Shown piece after piece: positions 52,998-62,356 of a stretch of DNA of 64,000 nt (its first letter is position 1; the number at the start of each line of letters is the position of its first letter). The DNA comes from Nocardiopsis ansamitocini. Lineage in GTDB: Bacteria; Actinomycetota; Actinomycetes; Streptosporangiales; Streptosporangiaceae. The notes below the pieces were generated by a model, which saw nothing but the letters and a program-made list of their open reading frames with translations, made no database searches and had not been told where the DNA came from. A program made the position numbers and the translations under genes. Location of the stretch: assembly GCF_030268225.1 (NCBI RefSeq), contig NZ_BSQG01000001.1, forward strand, positions 1,167,299 through 1,231,298, written 5' to 3'.

Positions 52998-55201
52998 TCG
53001 GTGTCCCCCTGTTCACCACTGACGGGCGCGGGCTGCCCCGCGCACAGCGCCAGTACCGCTTGTCCGTAGCGTTCCAGTTTGACGGCTCCGACACCGGAGA
53101 TGCCCGCCAACTGGGTGACGCCGGAGGGTTCGCGCTCGGCGATCGCCTGAAGGGTCGCATCGGTGAAAACGACGTAGGCGGGAACCTTCTGTTCGGTGGC
53201 GGTCTCGCGCCGCCAGTCGCGGAGTCGTTCCAGCAGCGCCTCGTCGTAGTCGGAGGGGCAGTCCGCACAGCGGCCGAGCTTGCGCTCGGCAGCTTCGATG
53301 AGGGTCGCGGCGCAGACACGGCACTGGATGGTTTTGGCCTGCTTCCGGCGCTCTCCGCGTTGGGCGGCCAGGGACGGGGAGGCCGGGCGCAGCCCGTCCA
53401 GGAAGCGCGAGGGCTTGCGGGTCTTGCGCCCGCCGGGCGAACGGGCAAGCGCCCAGGACATGCCCAGGTGTTCACGCGCACGGGTTACCCCGACGTAGAA
53501 GAGCCTGCGCTCCTCCTCGACCTGTTCCGGCTCCTCCGCGTAGATGATGGGCAGCATCCCCTCGGTGAGCCCCACCAGGAAGACCGCATCCCACTCCAAC
53601 CCCTTGGCCGCATGCAGTGAAGCCAGCGTGACGCCTTCGAGCCCGGGGGCGTGTTCGGTGGCCGCGCGGGCCTCCAGTTCGGCGACGAAATCGGCCATGG
53701 TCGCGCCGGAGCGCTCGGCGGCGACGTCTTCCGAGAGTTGGGCGAGTGCGGCAAGGGACTCCCACCGCTCGCGCGCCTGACGGCCCTCGGGTGCGGTCTC
53801 GGTCAGACCGATCTGAGGTTGTTGCAGGATGTGGCGCACCGTGGCCACCAAGGGTGCGTCGTCCTCACCCTGGGAGGCTCCGCGCAGTGTGTGCAGGGCC
53901 TTTTTGATCTCGGGACGGTCGAAGAACTGGGTGGCGCCGCGCAGCGTGTAGGACACCCCCGCATCGGCAAGGGCCTGCTCGTAGGCCGCCGACTGGGAGT
54001 TGGTACGAAACAGCACGGCCACTTCCCTGGCCGGTGTGCCCGATTCGACCAGTGCGGCGATACGGCGCGCCACCGCGGTGGCCTCGGCCGGTTCGTCGTC
54101 GTACTCGGCGTAGACCGGGTCGGGACCGTCCGGACGCTGGGCGACGAGTTCCAGGCGGTGTTCGCGGGCGACTCCGGCTGCCGCCCCGGCAGCCTGGAGT
54201 GCCGTGTTGGCGACCCGCACCACCTGCGGCGTGGAGCGGTAGTCACGGACCAGACGGACAAAGGTGGCATGCGGATAGGCGACGGAGAAACCAGTGAGGT
54301 AGCCGGGGGTCGCCCCTGCGAAGGAGTAGATGGTCTGATTGGGGTCGCCCACGACGCAGATGTCGTCGCGGTCGCCGAGCCAGGCGTCCAGGAGCAGCTT
54401 CTGCAACGGGTTGACGTCCTGGAACTCGTCCACCACGAAGTATCGGTACTGCTTGCGGACCTGCTCGGCGATGGACGGCGAGTCGGTGATGACGGCCGCG
54501 GTCAGTTCGAGCATCGACTCGAAGTCGAGGAGGTTGCGCTCGCGGCGCAGCTCTTCGTAGGCGTCGTAGGCCCGGGCGACGTCACGCGCGAGCATCGGCG
54601 GGGTGCGCCCTGCCTTGACGACGGCCGCCTCGTAGTCGGCGGGACGGATCTGGGTGACCTTGGACCATTCGATCTCGCTTGCGAGGTCGCGCAGGCCGGG
54701 TCGGTCGAGCTGGAGCCCGCAGGAGCGTCCTGCGTCGGCCACGAGGCCGATCTTGCTGTCCAGCAGGGTGGGCTTGGGACCTCCGACGGCCTGTGGCCAG
54801 AAATAGGAGAGCTGGCGCAGTGCGGCGGCGTGAAAGGTCCGGGCCTGCACCCTGGGTGCACCCAGGGCCCGCAGTCGGCCGCGCATCTCACCGGCTGCGC
54901 GAGTGGTGAAGGTCACTGCGAGGATCTGCTGTTCAGGGACCACTCCGCTGGCCACGGCATAGGCGATGCGGTGTGTGATGGCCCTGGTCTTACCGGTCCC
55001 GGCTCCGGCCAGGATGCACACCGGGCCGCGGACCGAACGGGCGGCCTCGAGCTGCTCGGGATCCAGTCCGCGCAGGATCTCCTCCGGGGAGGAGGGCCCC
55101 TCCATCAGCGAGGGCGCTGCCGCTCCGGGAAAGCCGCTCCGGCCTGGTGCGCGGGATTCGTCTGGACCCATCTGCCGTGTCTCCAATCCGCCCAGGCTCA
55201 C
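52994..55201 (-). CDS. uvrD2: ATP-dependent DNA helicase UvrD2
   Basis: The 735-residue superfamily 1A helicase has Walker A (AGAGTGKTRAI) near residue 70, VVDEFQDVNPLQ, the GDPNQTIYSF motif III and VTRAREHLGMSW motif VI. A tetracysteine module (CRVCAATL then GRCADCP) near residue 625 and a C-terminal HRDC domain are specific to UvrD2. It unwinds 3'-tailed DNA in repair. GTG 55201 was used; ATG 55171 is a later option. Confidence 0.93.
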   Translation of the reverse strand: MSLGGLETRQMGPDESRAPGRSGFPGAAAPSLMEGPSSPEEILRGLDPEQLEAARSVRGPVCILAGAGTGKTRAITHRIAYAVASGVVPEQQILAVTFTTRAAGEMRGRLRALGAPRVQARTFHAAALRQLSYFWPQAVGGPKPTLLDSKIGLVADAGRSCGLQLDRPGLRDLASEIEWSKVTQIRPADYEAAVVKAGRTPPMLARDVARAYDAYEELRRERNLLDFESMLELTAAVITDSPSIAEQVRKQYRYFVVDEFQDVNPLQKLLLDAWLGDRDDICVVGDPNQTIYSFAGATPGYLTGFSVAYPHATFVRLVRDYRSTPQVVRVANTALQAAGAAAGVAREHRLELVAQRPDGPDPVYAEYDDEPAEATAVARRIAALVESGTPAREVAVLFRTNSQSAAYEQALADAGVSYTLRGATQFFDRPEIKKALHTLRGASQGEDDAPLVATVRHILQQPQIGLTETAPEGRQARERWESLAALAQLSEDVAAERSGATMADFVAELEARAATEHAPGLEGVTLASLHAAKGLEWDAVFLVGLTEGMLPIIYAEEPEQVEEERRLFYVGVTRAREHLGMSWALARSPGGRKTRKPSRFLDGLRPASPSLAAQRGERRKQAKTIQCRVCAATLIEAAERKLGRCADCPSDYDEALLERLRDWRRETATEQKVPAYVVFTDATLQAIAEREPSGVTQLAGISGVGAVKLERYGQAVLALCAGQPAPVSGEQGDTE

Positions 55202-55414
55202 CGCGTGTCCTGGCTCGGGCGGCTCGTTGTCCGCGTTTCCTCTTGGGCCCCAACAGGACCAAGAACTCCTGCCCGCCCCAGTCTCTCAAAGTATCGGTGG
55301 GCTCCCGGGCACCCATGGAGATCTGTGGACGGCGCCGTCCGGAAGTTCTCTCCTGAACAAACCGGAACTTTTACGCTGTGGAGAGCGTCTGAGCAGGCAC
55401 TGATCACGAGGTTG

Positions 55415-55440
55415 GGAAGCCAGATACGGTTCTCTGCGTT
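55415..55440 (+). promoter_or_regulatory. Sigma-R-like promoter of the mycoredoxin gene
   Basis: GGAAG (55415-55419) and GTT (55438-55440) are spaced 18 bases, one mismatch from the sigma-R consensus. Mycoredoxin genes are known SigR/SigH targets. Confidence 0.55.
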
Positions 55441-55487
55441 GGAGTAGGCGGCGATTGTCCATCCGGTTAGAAGGAGCGAGAAACCCT

Positions 55488-55748
55488 ATGACCACCCCCG
55501 CAGCAGCGCAGATCACCATGTACAGCACGCCGTGGTGCGGCTTCTGCAAGCGTCTGAAGAGCCAGCTCTCGCGTGACGGAATCAGCATCACCGAGGTCGA
55601 CATCGAACAGACCCCGGAGGCGGCGGAGTTCGTCATGAAGGTCAACGGCGGCAACCAGACCGTCCCGACGCTGGTCTTCGCCGACGGCACAGCGCTGACC
55701 AACCCGTCATTGGCACAGGTCAAGGAGAAACTCGCGGCTCAGTCGTGA
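55488..55748 (+). CDS. mrx1: Mycoredoxin Mrx1
   Basis: The 86-residue glutaredoxin-like protein has YSTPWCGFCKRLKSQL with active cysteines 17 and 20 (CGFC), then the TVPTLVF cis-Pro loop. Mrx1 removes mycothiol from protein thiols. The start is ATG 55488 behind AAGGAG. It is divergent from uvrD2, as in mycobacteria. Confidence 0.94.
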   Translation: MTTPAAAQITMYSTPWCGFCKRLKSQLSRDGISITEVDIEQTPEAAEFVMKVNGGNQTVPTLVFADGTALTNPSLAQVKEKLAAQS

Positions 55749-55752
55749 GGCG

Positions 55753-55795
55753 GTGGCGGTGTCTCCCGGTCTCCTGATCCGAAAGACACCGCCAC
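55753..55795 (+). terminator. Terminator after mrx1
   Basis: An 11-base perfect stem (GTGGCGGTGTC and its complement) with a 21-base loop lies five bases after the stop codon. Confidence 0.75.
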
Positions 55796-55810
55796 TCGTC
55801 CGTAGGAAAA

Positions 55811-56308
55811 ATGGGGGAGTACGTGACGCCGCACAGATCGGCTCGCGGTGAGCGAGACGCCGAGATCGGACTGGTCCGCACTACAGCGGGGTGGAGGGTG
55901 AACGGCGGGGGCGAGACGTTCCCCGACCTGATCAACGCGATGGTCCTCGCCGACCTGCTGGCCGCGGAGGAGCAGGCAACGGCATCGCTGGACGGCCCCC
56001 CTCCGCGTGCGGGATCGGGGGCGTCGGAGACAGAGCTCCTACGGGTGACCGTGGCACAACTGGAGCACGCGTTGCACACCCGCGTAGTGGTCGAACAGGC
56101 CATCGGGGTGCTCTCCGAGCGGCACGGAACGGCACCGCGTCAAGCGTTCGAACGGCTGCGCCACGCCGCGCGCTCCCGCGGCCGCAAGGTCACCGAGCTG
56201 GCCCGGGACGTGGTCGACAGCGCCCATGCTCCGGCGGGCGCGCTGCCCGCGGAACTGGTCCGCGAGGGCGCGCCCGCAGCGGTGGAGCCGCCGCGGCCCA
56301 CCGGATAG
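55811..56308 (+). CDS. ANTAR-domain protein
   Basis: The 165-residue protein has an ANTAR RNA-binding domain at about 85-140 (LEHALHTRVVVEQAIGVLSE then APRQAFERLRHAARSRGRKV). No receiver or GAF domain precedes it; residues 1-70 are of unknown fold. ANTAR proteins bind paired hexaloop hairpins and block terminators. Its partner could be the PdtaS kinase encoded at 20649, but without a receiver domain a direct phosphorelay is unlikely. Confidence 0.88.
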   Translation: MGEYVTPHRSARGERDAEIGLVRTTAGWRVNGGGETFPDLINAMVLADLLAAEEQATASLDGPPPRAGSGASETELLRVTVAQLEHALHTRVVVEQAIGVLSERHGTAPRQAFERLRHAARSRGRKVTELARDVVDSAHAPAGALPAELVREGAPAAVEPPRPTG

Positions 56309-56316
56309 CACCCGGA

Positions 56317-57288
56317 TCACCAGCTACCGGGGAGCGTCCCGCCGTACCAGGACTCGATGAGTTGACGCGCGATGGAGACCTGGCTGGGCAGGAGGATTTC
56401 CTGGCTCTGCACCGCGGCCAACAGCTGGCCCCGGGTGAACCAGCGGACGTCGGCGATCTCGTCCTGATCGGTGCGCGGGGTGCTCCCCGTTGCGCGCGCG
56501 AAGTAGCCGAACATCAGGCTGCGCGGGAACGGCCAGGGCTGTGAACCGAGGTAGACGGGCTCGTCCACGACCACCCCGACCTCTTCGGCGACCTCGCGCA
56601 CGACGGCGTGTTCCAGGGATTCCCCCGGCTCCACGAACCCGGCCAGGACCGAGTAGCGCCGGTCCGGCCAGACCGGATTGTGGGCGAGCAGGCACTGTTC
56701 GACACCGTCGACGACCCGGTGCACCAGCATGATCACCGCCGGATCCATCCGGGGAAACTGCTCGGTGCCCTCGGTCTCGCAGATACGGGTGTGCCCGCCC
56801 GCCCCGATCCGGGTCGTCGACCCGCAGCGGGGGCAGAAGGCGTTTGCGGCGTGCCAGTTGGCCAGGGCGACGGCGTGCGTGAGCATCCCGGAGTCGCGCG
56901 GGTCCAGGAGTGCTCCGATGGTGCGCAGCGAGCTGAGTTCGGTGCCGGGTTCGGCATCGGACAGCGCACCGGGCTCGGCGCGGACGGCGAAGTACACCCG
57001 GTCCTCGGCGTCCTGTCCCAGGAGGTAGCGCTCCCCGTCGGGGGCGTCCCCGGGACTTCGCAGTACGAGTCGTACCTGGTCGTCGTCGGTCGTGACCAGT
57101 GCCTGGGACTGTTTGGCCATGAGGGCCGGCCAGCCGTGCTCCTTGGCGTCGCCGCCCTCCAATACGAGGACCCGGGTACGCGGGTCGGCCCACGCATGTC
57201 CCAACCAGTCGCTGTCCGTGCGGCGATGCCCGATCAGGTCCAGCACTCCACGGGACAGAGCCGGCGCCAGCGGTGATGTACTCGTCAT
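56317..57288 (-). CDS. nudC: NAD(+)/NADH pyrophosphatase NudC
   Basis: The 323-residue enzyme starts at ATG 57288 behind GAGGGG. The Nudix box is GFVEPGESLEHAVVREVAEE followed by VGV, and the NudC hallmark SQPWPFPRSLMFGY follows it. A zinc ribbon has FCPRCG and RIC; the fourth ligand Cys of the E. coli enzyme is Glu here. It hydrolyses NADH and can remove NAD caps from RNA. The same gene follows mrx1 in mycobacteria. Confidence 0.92.
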   Translation of the reverse strand: MTSTSPLAPALSRGVLDLIGHRRTDSDWLGHAWADPRTRVLVLEGGDAKEHGWPALMAKQSQALVTTDDDQVRLVLRSPGDAPDGERYLLGQDAEDRVYFAVRAEPGALSDAEPGTELSSLRTIGALLDPRDSGMLTHAVALANWHAANAFCPRCGSTTRIGAGGHTRICETEGTEQFPRMDPAVIMLVHRVVDGVEQCLLAHNPVWPDRRYSVLAGFVEPGESLEHAVVREVAEEVGVVVDEPVYLGSQPWPFPRSLMFGYFARATGSTPRTDQDEIADVRWFTRGQLLAAVQSQEILLPSQVSIARQLIESWYGGTLPGSW

Positions 57289-57370
57289 GTTCGGCCCCTC
57301 ATCGTGCGGACGGCGCGCCCCTGCCCACGGACGGGGCGGACGGCGCGTGCCGGTGAAAACGGTGATCGCG

Positions 57371-58753
57371 CTAGTCGCGCAGCGCGGTGGCGTAGGCGTC
57401 CCACAGGTAGGCGACGCTCTCGGCGCCCTTGAGCAGGAGTGGGATCTCCACCTTCTCGTTCGGGGCGTGGATGCGATCGGAGTTGAGTCCGACGGCGACG
57501 AAGACGAGCGGTGCGTCCAGGATGTCGGCGATATCGGCCTCGGGGCCGCTTCCGCCCTCACGGGTGTAGCGGATCCGGGTGCCGAACGCCTTCGCCATGG
57601 CCTCGCGGGCCGCCTGCACCGCTGTCGACTCCAGGTCGGAGGCGCAAGGACGCACACCGGGACCGGTGAAGTCGATCTCGGCCCGCAGTCCTTCCGGGAG
57701 CGCGGCGAGCAGATGGGCGCGAACGCGTTCCTGGATGCGCAGCGGATCCTGGTCGGGAACCAGCCGGAAACTGAGCTTGGCGTGTGCCGAACGCGGCACG
57801 ATCGTCTTGCTGCCTGCACCGGTGTGTCCGCTCCACATGCCGTTGACCTCGGCGGTGGGGCGTACCCAGACACGTTCGAGAGTGCTGTAGCCGGCCTCGC
57901 CGGCCGCGACCGGGCTGTTGGCCGTCCTCAGCCAGGCGGCCTCGTCGAAGGGCAGCTCGGCCAGCAACCCCCGTTCTGCTGCGGAGATCTCCACGACCTC
58001 GTCGTAGAACCCCTGGACGGCGACCCGGCCCTGCTCGTCGTGCAGCCCGGCCAACAACTCGGCCAGCGCGCGTGCGGGGTTGGGCACGGCACCGCCGAAC
58101 GATCCGCTGTGCAGATCGCTTTCCGGTCCGTAAACGTCGATCTGGCAGTCGGTGAGCCCGCGCATCCCGACGCACATCGAGGGCGTGTCGGAGTCCCACA
58201 TCGTCGTGTCGGAGATGACCACGACGTCGCAGGCCAATCGGTCCCGGTGGCGGATGAGGAGGTCGGCGAAATGCGGTGACCCCGACTCCTCTTCGCCTTC
58301 CACCAGGAGCTTGATCGTGACAGGCGGCGCTTGGGCACCGGAGACCGCGAGGTTGGCGCGCAGTCCGAGGGTGTGGAACAGCACCTGGCCCTTGTCGTCC
58401 GAGGCGCCTCGGCCGTGCAGTTGGTCACCGCGCACGGTGGGGGTGAAGGGATCGGTGTCCCATTCCTGCACGGGAACGACCGGCTGCACGTCATGGTGGC
58501 CGTAGACGACGACAGTGGGCGCGGTGGGGTCTGCGGCAGGCCACTCGGCGAAGACGGTGGGCATACCGGCGGTCTCCCACACCTCGACCGTCGGAAAGCC
58601 CGTGGCGCGGAGATGGTCGGCCAGCCAGTCGGCCGAGCGTCGAACGTCGCCGTGGTGGGCCGGGTCCGCGGAGACGGAGGGGATCGCCAGCCACTCCCCC
58701 AAAGCGGCGATGAACCCGTCGCGATTGTCCTCGATGTAGCTGCGCGCGTCCAT
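57371..58753 (-). CDS. M20-family dipeptidase
   Basis: The 460-residue peptidase has VVYGHHDVQPV and ASDDKGQ with a first metal ligand set, LVEGEEESGSP with the catalytic Glu, and a later REGGSGPEADIA. It matches the M20 dipeptidase (carnosinase-like) branch. The start ATG 58753 has no strong ribosome site. Nine 7-base tandem repeats lie 69-131 bases upstream. Confidence 0.91.
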   Translation of the reverse strand: MDARSYIEDNRDGFIAALGEWLAIPSVSADPAHHGDVRRSADWLADHLRATGFPTVEVWETAGMPTVFAEWPAADPTAPTVVVYGHHDVQPVVPVQEWDTDPFTPTVRGDQLHGRGASDDKGQVLFHTLGLRANLAVSGAQAPPVTIKLLVEGEEESGSPHFADLLIRHRDRLACDVVVISDTTMWDSDTPSMCVGMRGLTDCQIDVYGPESDLHSGSFGGAVPNPARALAELLAGLHDEQGRVAVQGFYDEVVEISAAERGLLAELPFDEAAWLRTANSPVAAGEAGYSTLERVWVRPTAEVNGMWSGHTGAGSKTIVPRSAHAKLSFRLVPDQDPLRIQERVRAHLLAALPEGLRAEIDFTGPGVRPCASDLESTAVQAAREAMAKAFGTRIRYTREGGSGPEADIADILDAPLVFVAVGLNSDRIHAPNEKVEIPLLLKGAESVAYLWDAYATALRD

Positions 58754-58821
58754 CAGTGGTGGACCGTTCCCTTCGCTGTTGACCTGCGGTGTCGGGTAAA
58801 AGCCTACGGGCGGCTCGCGTA

Positions 58822-58884
58822 CACCGGGCACCGGGCACCGGGCACCAGGCACCAGGCACCAGGCACCAGGCACCAGGCACCAGG
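58822..58884. repeat. Nine-copy heptamer tandem repeat
   Basis: Three copies of CACCGGG are followed by six copies of CACCAGG. The array lies between the dipeptidase gene (whose upstream region it occupies) and the end of adnB. Such perfect short repeats are prone to copy-number change. Confidence 0.95.
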
Positions 58885-58901
58885 GAGCGTCCGTGGTGGG
58901 A

Positions 58902-61900
58902 TCAGTCCCGCTCGGGGACCCCGGCGATAAGCGCTGCCAGGCCGTCGGCGTCCAGCAGATCCGCCGGACGGACGGTCTCCTCGGCGCGGACGTAATGGAA
59001 AGCGGCGCGGACCTGGTCGAGGTCGGTGTCGACGAGTTGGGCCCAGGCGATCCGGTAGGCGGCCAGCTGGACGGCCACGGCACTGCGCTCGCGCGCGGTG
59101 GTGGGCGGATGGCCGGTCTTCCAGTCGACGACGTCGTAGCGTCCGCTCTCGGCATCGTGAAAGACCGCGTCCATCCGCCCGCGGATGAGCCGGTCACCGA
59201 TGATGGTCTCGAAAGGGACCTCGACCTCCAGCGGGGTGCGCTCGCCCCACTCGCTCGCCTCGAAGAGCCGTTGGAGCTCGTCGAGACCGGCGTCTCGCCC
59301 GGCCGTCTCGTCTGCGGCCCCCGGCAGCTCGTCGGGGTCGATGACGCTCTGCTGACCGAAGCGACGCTCCATCCAGGTGTGGAAAGCGGTACCCCGACGC
59401 GTGTGCGGCGCGGGGGGACGCGGAAGCGGGCGACGGATCTGACGCGCCAGGCCCGCGGGATCGCGCGCCAGCGAGACCAGGGACGACACTGTCAGGTGGG
59501 CGGGCAGCTCCACGGGGATCGTCCCGTCCCCGGGCTGCTCGGCGTCGCGGTGGCGCAACAGCAGCTCGGTGTCGCGCTCCCAGCCGTGCAGCCGGCGCCG
59601 CCAGGAATCCTTCATGGCCGCGCGGTCCAGCACCCCCAGGTAGTCCTGGCCGGACTCGCCTTTGGCACGCTCGACCAGGTCGGCCGCTGCCATCATCCGC
59701 TCGTGTTGGGCGGCTTGGGCGTCGCGGTAATCCTCGGGGCGGCGCGGCCAAGAGACGGGTTCCTGGTCGGCCAGTTGGGGGTTGGCCTCGTCGTCACCGG
59801 GCGTGGGCTCCCAATGAACGACGCGACCGTGTCCGGCCTCGCAGACCTCACGGATCTCTTCCAGGAAGACCGATGGTGCGCGCCGGTTCCTGGATCCGAG
59901 CGCCCAGTGGTAACCGGTGCACACCAGGGCGAAGGAGGCCCGTGTCACGGCGACGTAGGCGAGGCGTCGCTCCTCCATGGTGTCGCGGCGCTTCTCCGCG
60001 TCCTGGAACCGTTTGAGGTCCGGGCCCGCGACGTCGGTGAGGGCGGGGAGTCCGGCGCGGTCTCCGCGCAGCGGGAACGGCAGCTCAGCGGCACGCCCGG
60101 TCCAGCTCTTCCCTGTTCCCGGGTTGGTGGGGAACACTCCGGCGCTCAAGCCGGGAACGACGACCATCGGCCACTGGAGTCCTTTTGCGGCGTGCACGGT
60201 CATGAGCTTGACGGTGTCGGTGGATCCGACTCTCTCCCCGGGGGCGAGACCGCGTTCGGTGTCCTCGGCGGAGTGCAGGAAGGCCAGGAACGCGCTCAGT
60301 GTCGGTGTGTCACTGGTCCCGACGAAACGCGCAGCGGTGTCGATGAAGGCGTCGAGGTCGGCGCGGGCAGCCACCTGGTCGCGTCCCGGACGCGCGCCCA
60401 CCTCGATGTCCAGGACCAGGGTCCGTTCCACATCGGTGATGAGGTCGGGCAGCGGCTGGGCGGCCTGGGCGCGCAGGGAGCGCAGTTCGGCGGCCAGTGC
60501 GTTCAGTCGGGCGTGACCGGTCGCGGAGTAGCGTTCCTCGGGACCGAGGTCGTCGAGCGCGTCCACGAGGCTGCCGGTCTCGGCGGTGAGGTCCAAAACG
60601 GTCTGGCGCAATGGATCGCTTGCGATACCTGGGTCCACGGCCCGCTCTCCGCGCAGGTCGCGGCGGGCCTCGCCCGCCAGCTCCACGGCACGCTTGTTCA
60701 GCGCGACGAGGTCGCGAGGGCCGAGGCACCAACGGGGTCCGGTGAGCAGTCGGGCGAGTTCGTCTCCTGCGGTGGGATCGTGCAGGACGCGCAGGGTGGC
60801 GATGATGTCGCGCACCTCCGGAACGCTGATGAGTCCGCCGAGCCCCACGACCTCAACGGGGATGTCGCGGGCTTCCAGCGCTTTGCGGAGGAGGGAGAAC
60901 TGAGCGCGTTTGCGGCACAGGACGGCGACGTCGCCGTAACCGAGCCGACCGCGTTCCTCCTGTTCGGGCCATGAGATCCCATCGGGGGCCTTCAGGGTGG
61001 CGCGGGACTCCTCCATGGCCAGGTCGATCTGGGCGGCGATCCACTCGGCCTCCTGGGTCTCGGTGGCGAACAGCGCACAGCTGACCTGGCCGCGGGCGCG
61101 GCGGGCCGGGCCGGGATAGAGCACGGGGACGTACTCGGCCTCTTCGCGCAGAGGTTCGGCGACACGCTTGGCCACGGCCAGGACGTTTTCGCCGTTGCGA
61201 AAACTGGTGGCGAGCTGTCGTACGGGGGCCGCTCGTCCCGGGCGTTGGGGGAAGTGCGTCGGAAAGGCGGTGAGGTTGCCGGCGCTGGCGCCGCGCCAGC
61301 CGTAAATGGACTGGCAGGGGTCGCCAACCGCTGTGACCGGGTGGCCGTCACCGAACAGCGCTTGCAGCAGGACGAGCTGGGCGTGGCTGGTGTCCTGGTA
61401 CTCGTCGAGCAGTACGACGTGGTAGCGGCTCTTTTCGATCAGCGACACCTCCGGGTGGCGCTGGGCGATCCGGGCTGCGAGTGCGACCTGATCGCCGAAG
61501 TCCATGACCTCCCGACCGCTCTTGAGGCGGGCGAACTCCTCCAGGAGCGGCAGCAGTTGCTCGCGGTGGCGCTGGGTGGCGAGAAGGTCCCTGGTGGCCG
61601 CGGTGAGTTTCTTGAGCGGCTCGGCCCGCCCCCTCAGCCAGTCCCCGAACTCACGGACGTCGCCGGGGGTGCGCAGGTGTTCGGCGAGCTCTCCGGCCAG
61701 GGCCAGGACGTCCTTGACGACCGTGGCGGGAGCCGAGTTCACGGCGTCCATCGGCCCGCCGTAGGCCGTGACGGCGCGGTTGGCGAGCTGCCAGGCCACC
61801 GCCTGGGAGATCAGCCGGGTGCTGGGTTCGACGGCCTCGCGCAACGCGTGGTCGCCCACCAGGCGCTGCGCGTAGGAGTGGTAGGTGGAGACCGCGGGCT

Positions 61901-62225
61901 CGCCGTCGAGGACCTCCTCGGAGACCGCCCCCGTCCCACGCAGCTGGTCCAGACGCTTGCGGACCCGCTCGGAGAGCTCGGCCGCAGCCTTGCGGGTGAA
62001 GGTGAGTCCCAGGACGTTCTCGGGGCGTACGTGTCCGTTGGCGACCAGCCACACGACCCGCCCGGCCATGGTCTCGCTCTTGCCGGAGCCCGCTCCGGCG
62101 ACCACGACTCCCGGCAGCAGCGGCGCGGAGATGACCGCGGACTGCTCCACGGTCGGTTCCGGCTGGCCGAGCAGCCTGGCCAGCTGGGCGGGACCGTAGT
62201 CGCTGCGGATGGGGGTCTGGGTCAT
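58902..62225 (-). CDS. adnB: Helicase-nuclease subunit AdnB
   Basis: The 1107-residue protein has a UvrD-type motor, with Walker A AGAGSGKSETM near residue 45, LLDEYQDTSHAQ, GDPCQSIYGWRGA and AYVAVTRASFALV. It also has a C-terminal RecB-family nuclease (DAVFHDAESGRYDVVDWKTG and AVQLAAYRIAW near residue 1035). It pairs with AdnA in resection of double-strand breaks. ATG 62225 was chosen; GTG 62231 is possible. Confidence 0.92.
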   Translation of the reverse strand: MTQTPIRSDYGPAQLARLLGQPEPTVEQSAVISAPLLPGVVVAGAGSGKSETMAGRVVWLVANGHVRPENVLGLTFTRKAAAELSERVRKRLDQLRGTGAVSEEVLDGEPAVSTYHSYAQRLVGDHALREAVEPSTRLISQAVAWQLANRAVTAYGGPMDAVNSAPATVVKDVLALAGELAEHLRTPGDVREFGDWLRGRAEPLKKLTAATRDLLATQRHREQLLPLLEEFARLKSGREVMDFGDQVALAARIAQRHPEVSLIEKSRYHVVLLDEYQDTSHAQLVLLQALFGDGHPVTAVGDPCQSIYGWRGASAGNLTAFPTHFPQRPGRAAPVRQLATSFRNGENVLAVAKRVAEPLREEAEYVPVLYPGPARRARGQVSCALFATETQEAEWIAAQIDLAMEESRATLKAPDGISWPEQEERGRLGYGDVAVLCRKRAQFSLLRKALEARDIPVEVVGLGGLISVPEVRDIIATLRVLHDPTAGDELARLLTGPRWCLGPRDLVALNKRAVELAGEARRDLRGERAVDPGIASDPLRQTVLDLTAETGSLVDALDDLGPEERYSATGHARLNALAAELRSLRAQAAQPLPDLITDVERTLVLDIEVGARPGRDQVAARADLDAFIDTAARFVGTSDTPTLSAFLAFLHSAEDTERGLAPGERVGSTDTVKLMTVHAAKGLQWPMVVVPGLSAGVFPTNPGTGKSWTGRAAELPFPLRGDRAGLPALTDVAGPDLKRFQDAEKRRDTMEERRLAYVAVTRASFALVCTGYHWALGSRNRRAPSVFLEEIREVCEAGHGRVVHWEPTPGDDEANPQLADQEPVSWPRRPEDYRDAQAAQHERMMAAADLVERAKGESGQDYLGVLDRAAMKDSWRRRLHGWERDTELLLRHRDAEQPGDGTIPVELPAHLTVSSLVSLARDPAGLARQIRRPLPRPPAPHTRRGTAFHTWMERRFGQQSVIDPDELPGAADETAGRDAGLDELQRLFEASEWGERTPLEVEVPFETIIGDRLIRGRMDAVFHDAESGRYDVVDWKTGHPPTTARERSAVAVQLAAYRIAWAQLVDTDLDQVRAAFHYVRAEETVRPADLLDADGLAALIAGVPERD

Positions 62226-62356
62226 GGCCACGTGGGCGCTGCGGCGCCGTCTCTCCTGGTCTTCTCGGGGGCGGGGCAAGCCGGTCGTGCTGTGACGGCT
62301 CGAAGAGTCGAACACCTTTTCTATCCCATCGCGGGCACCGCGTGGTCGATCGCGGA

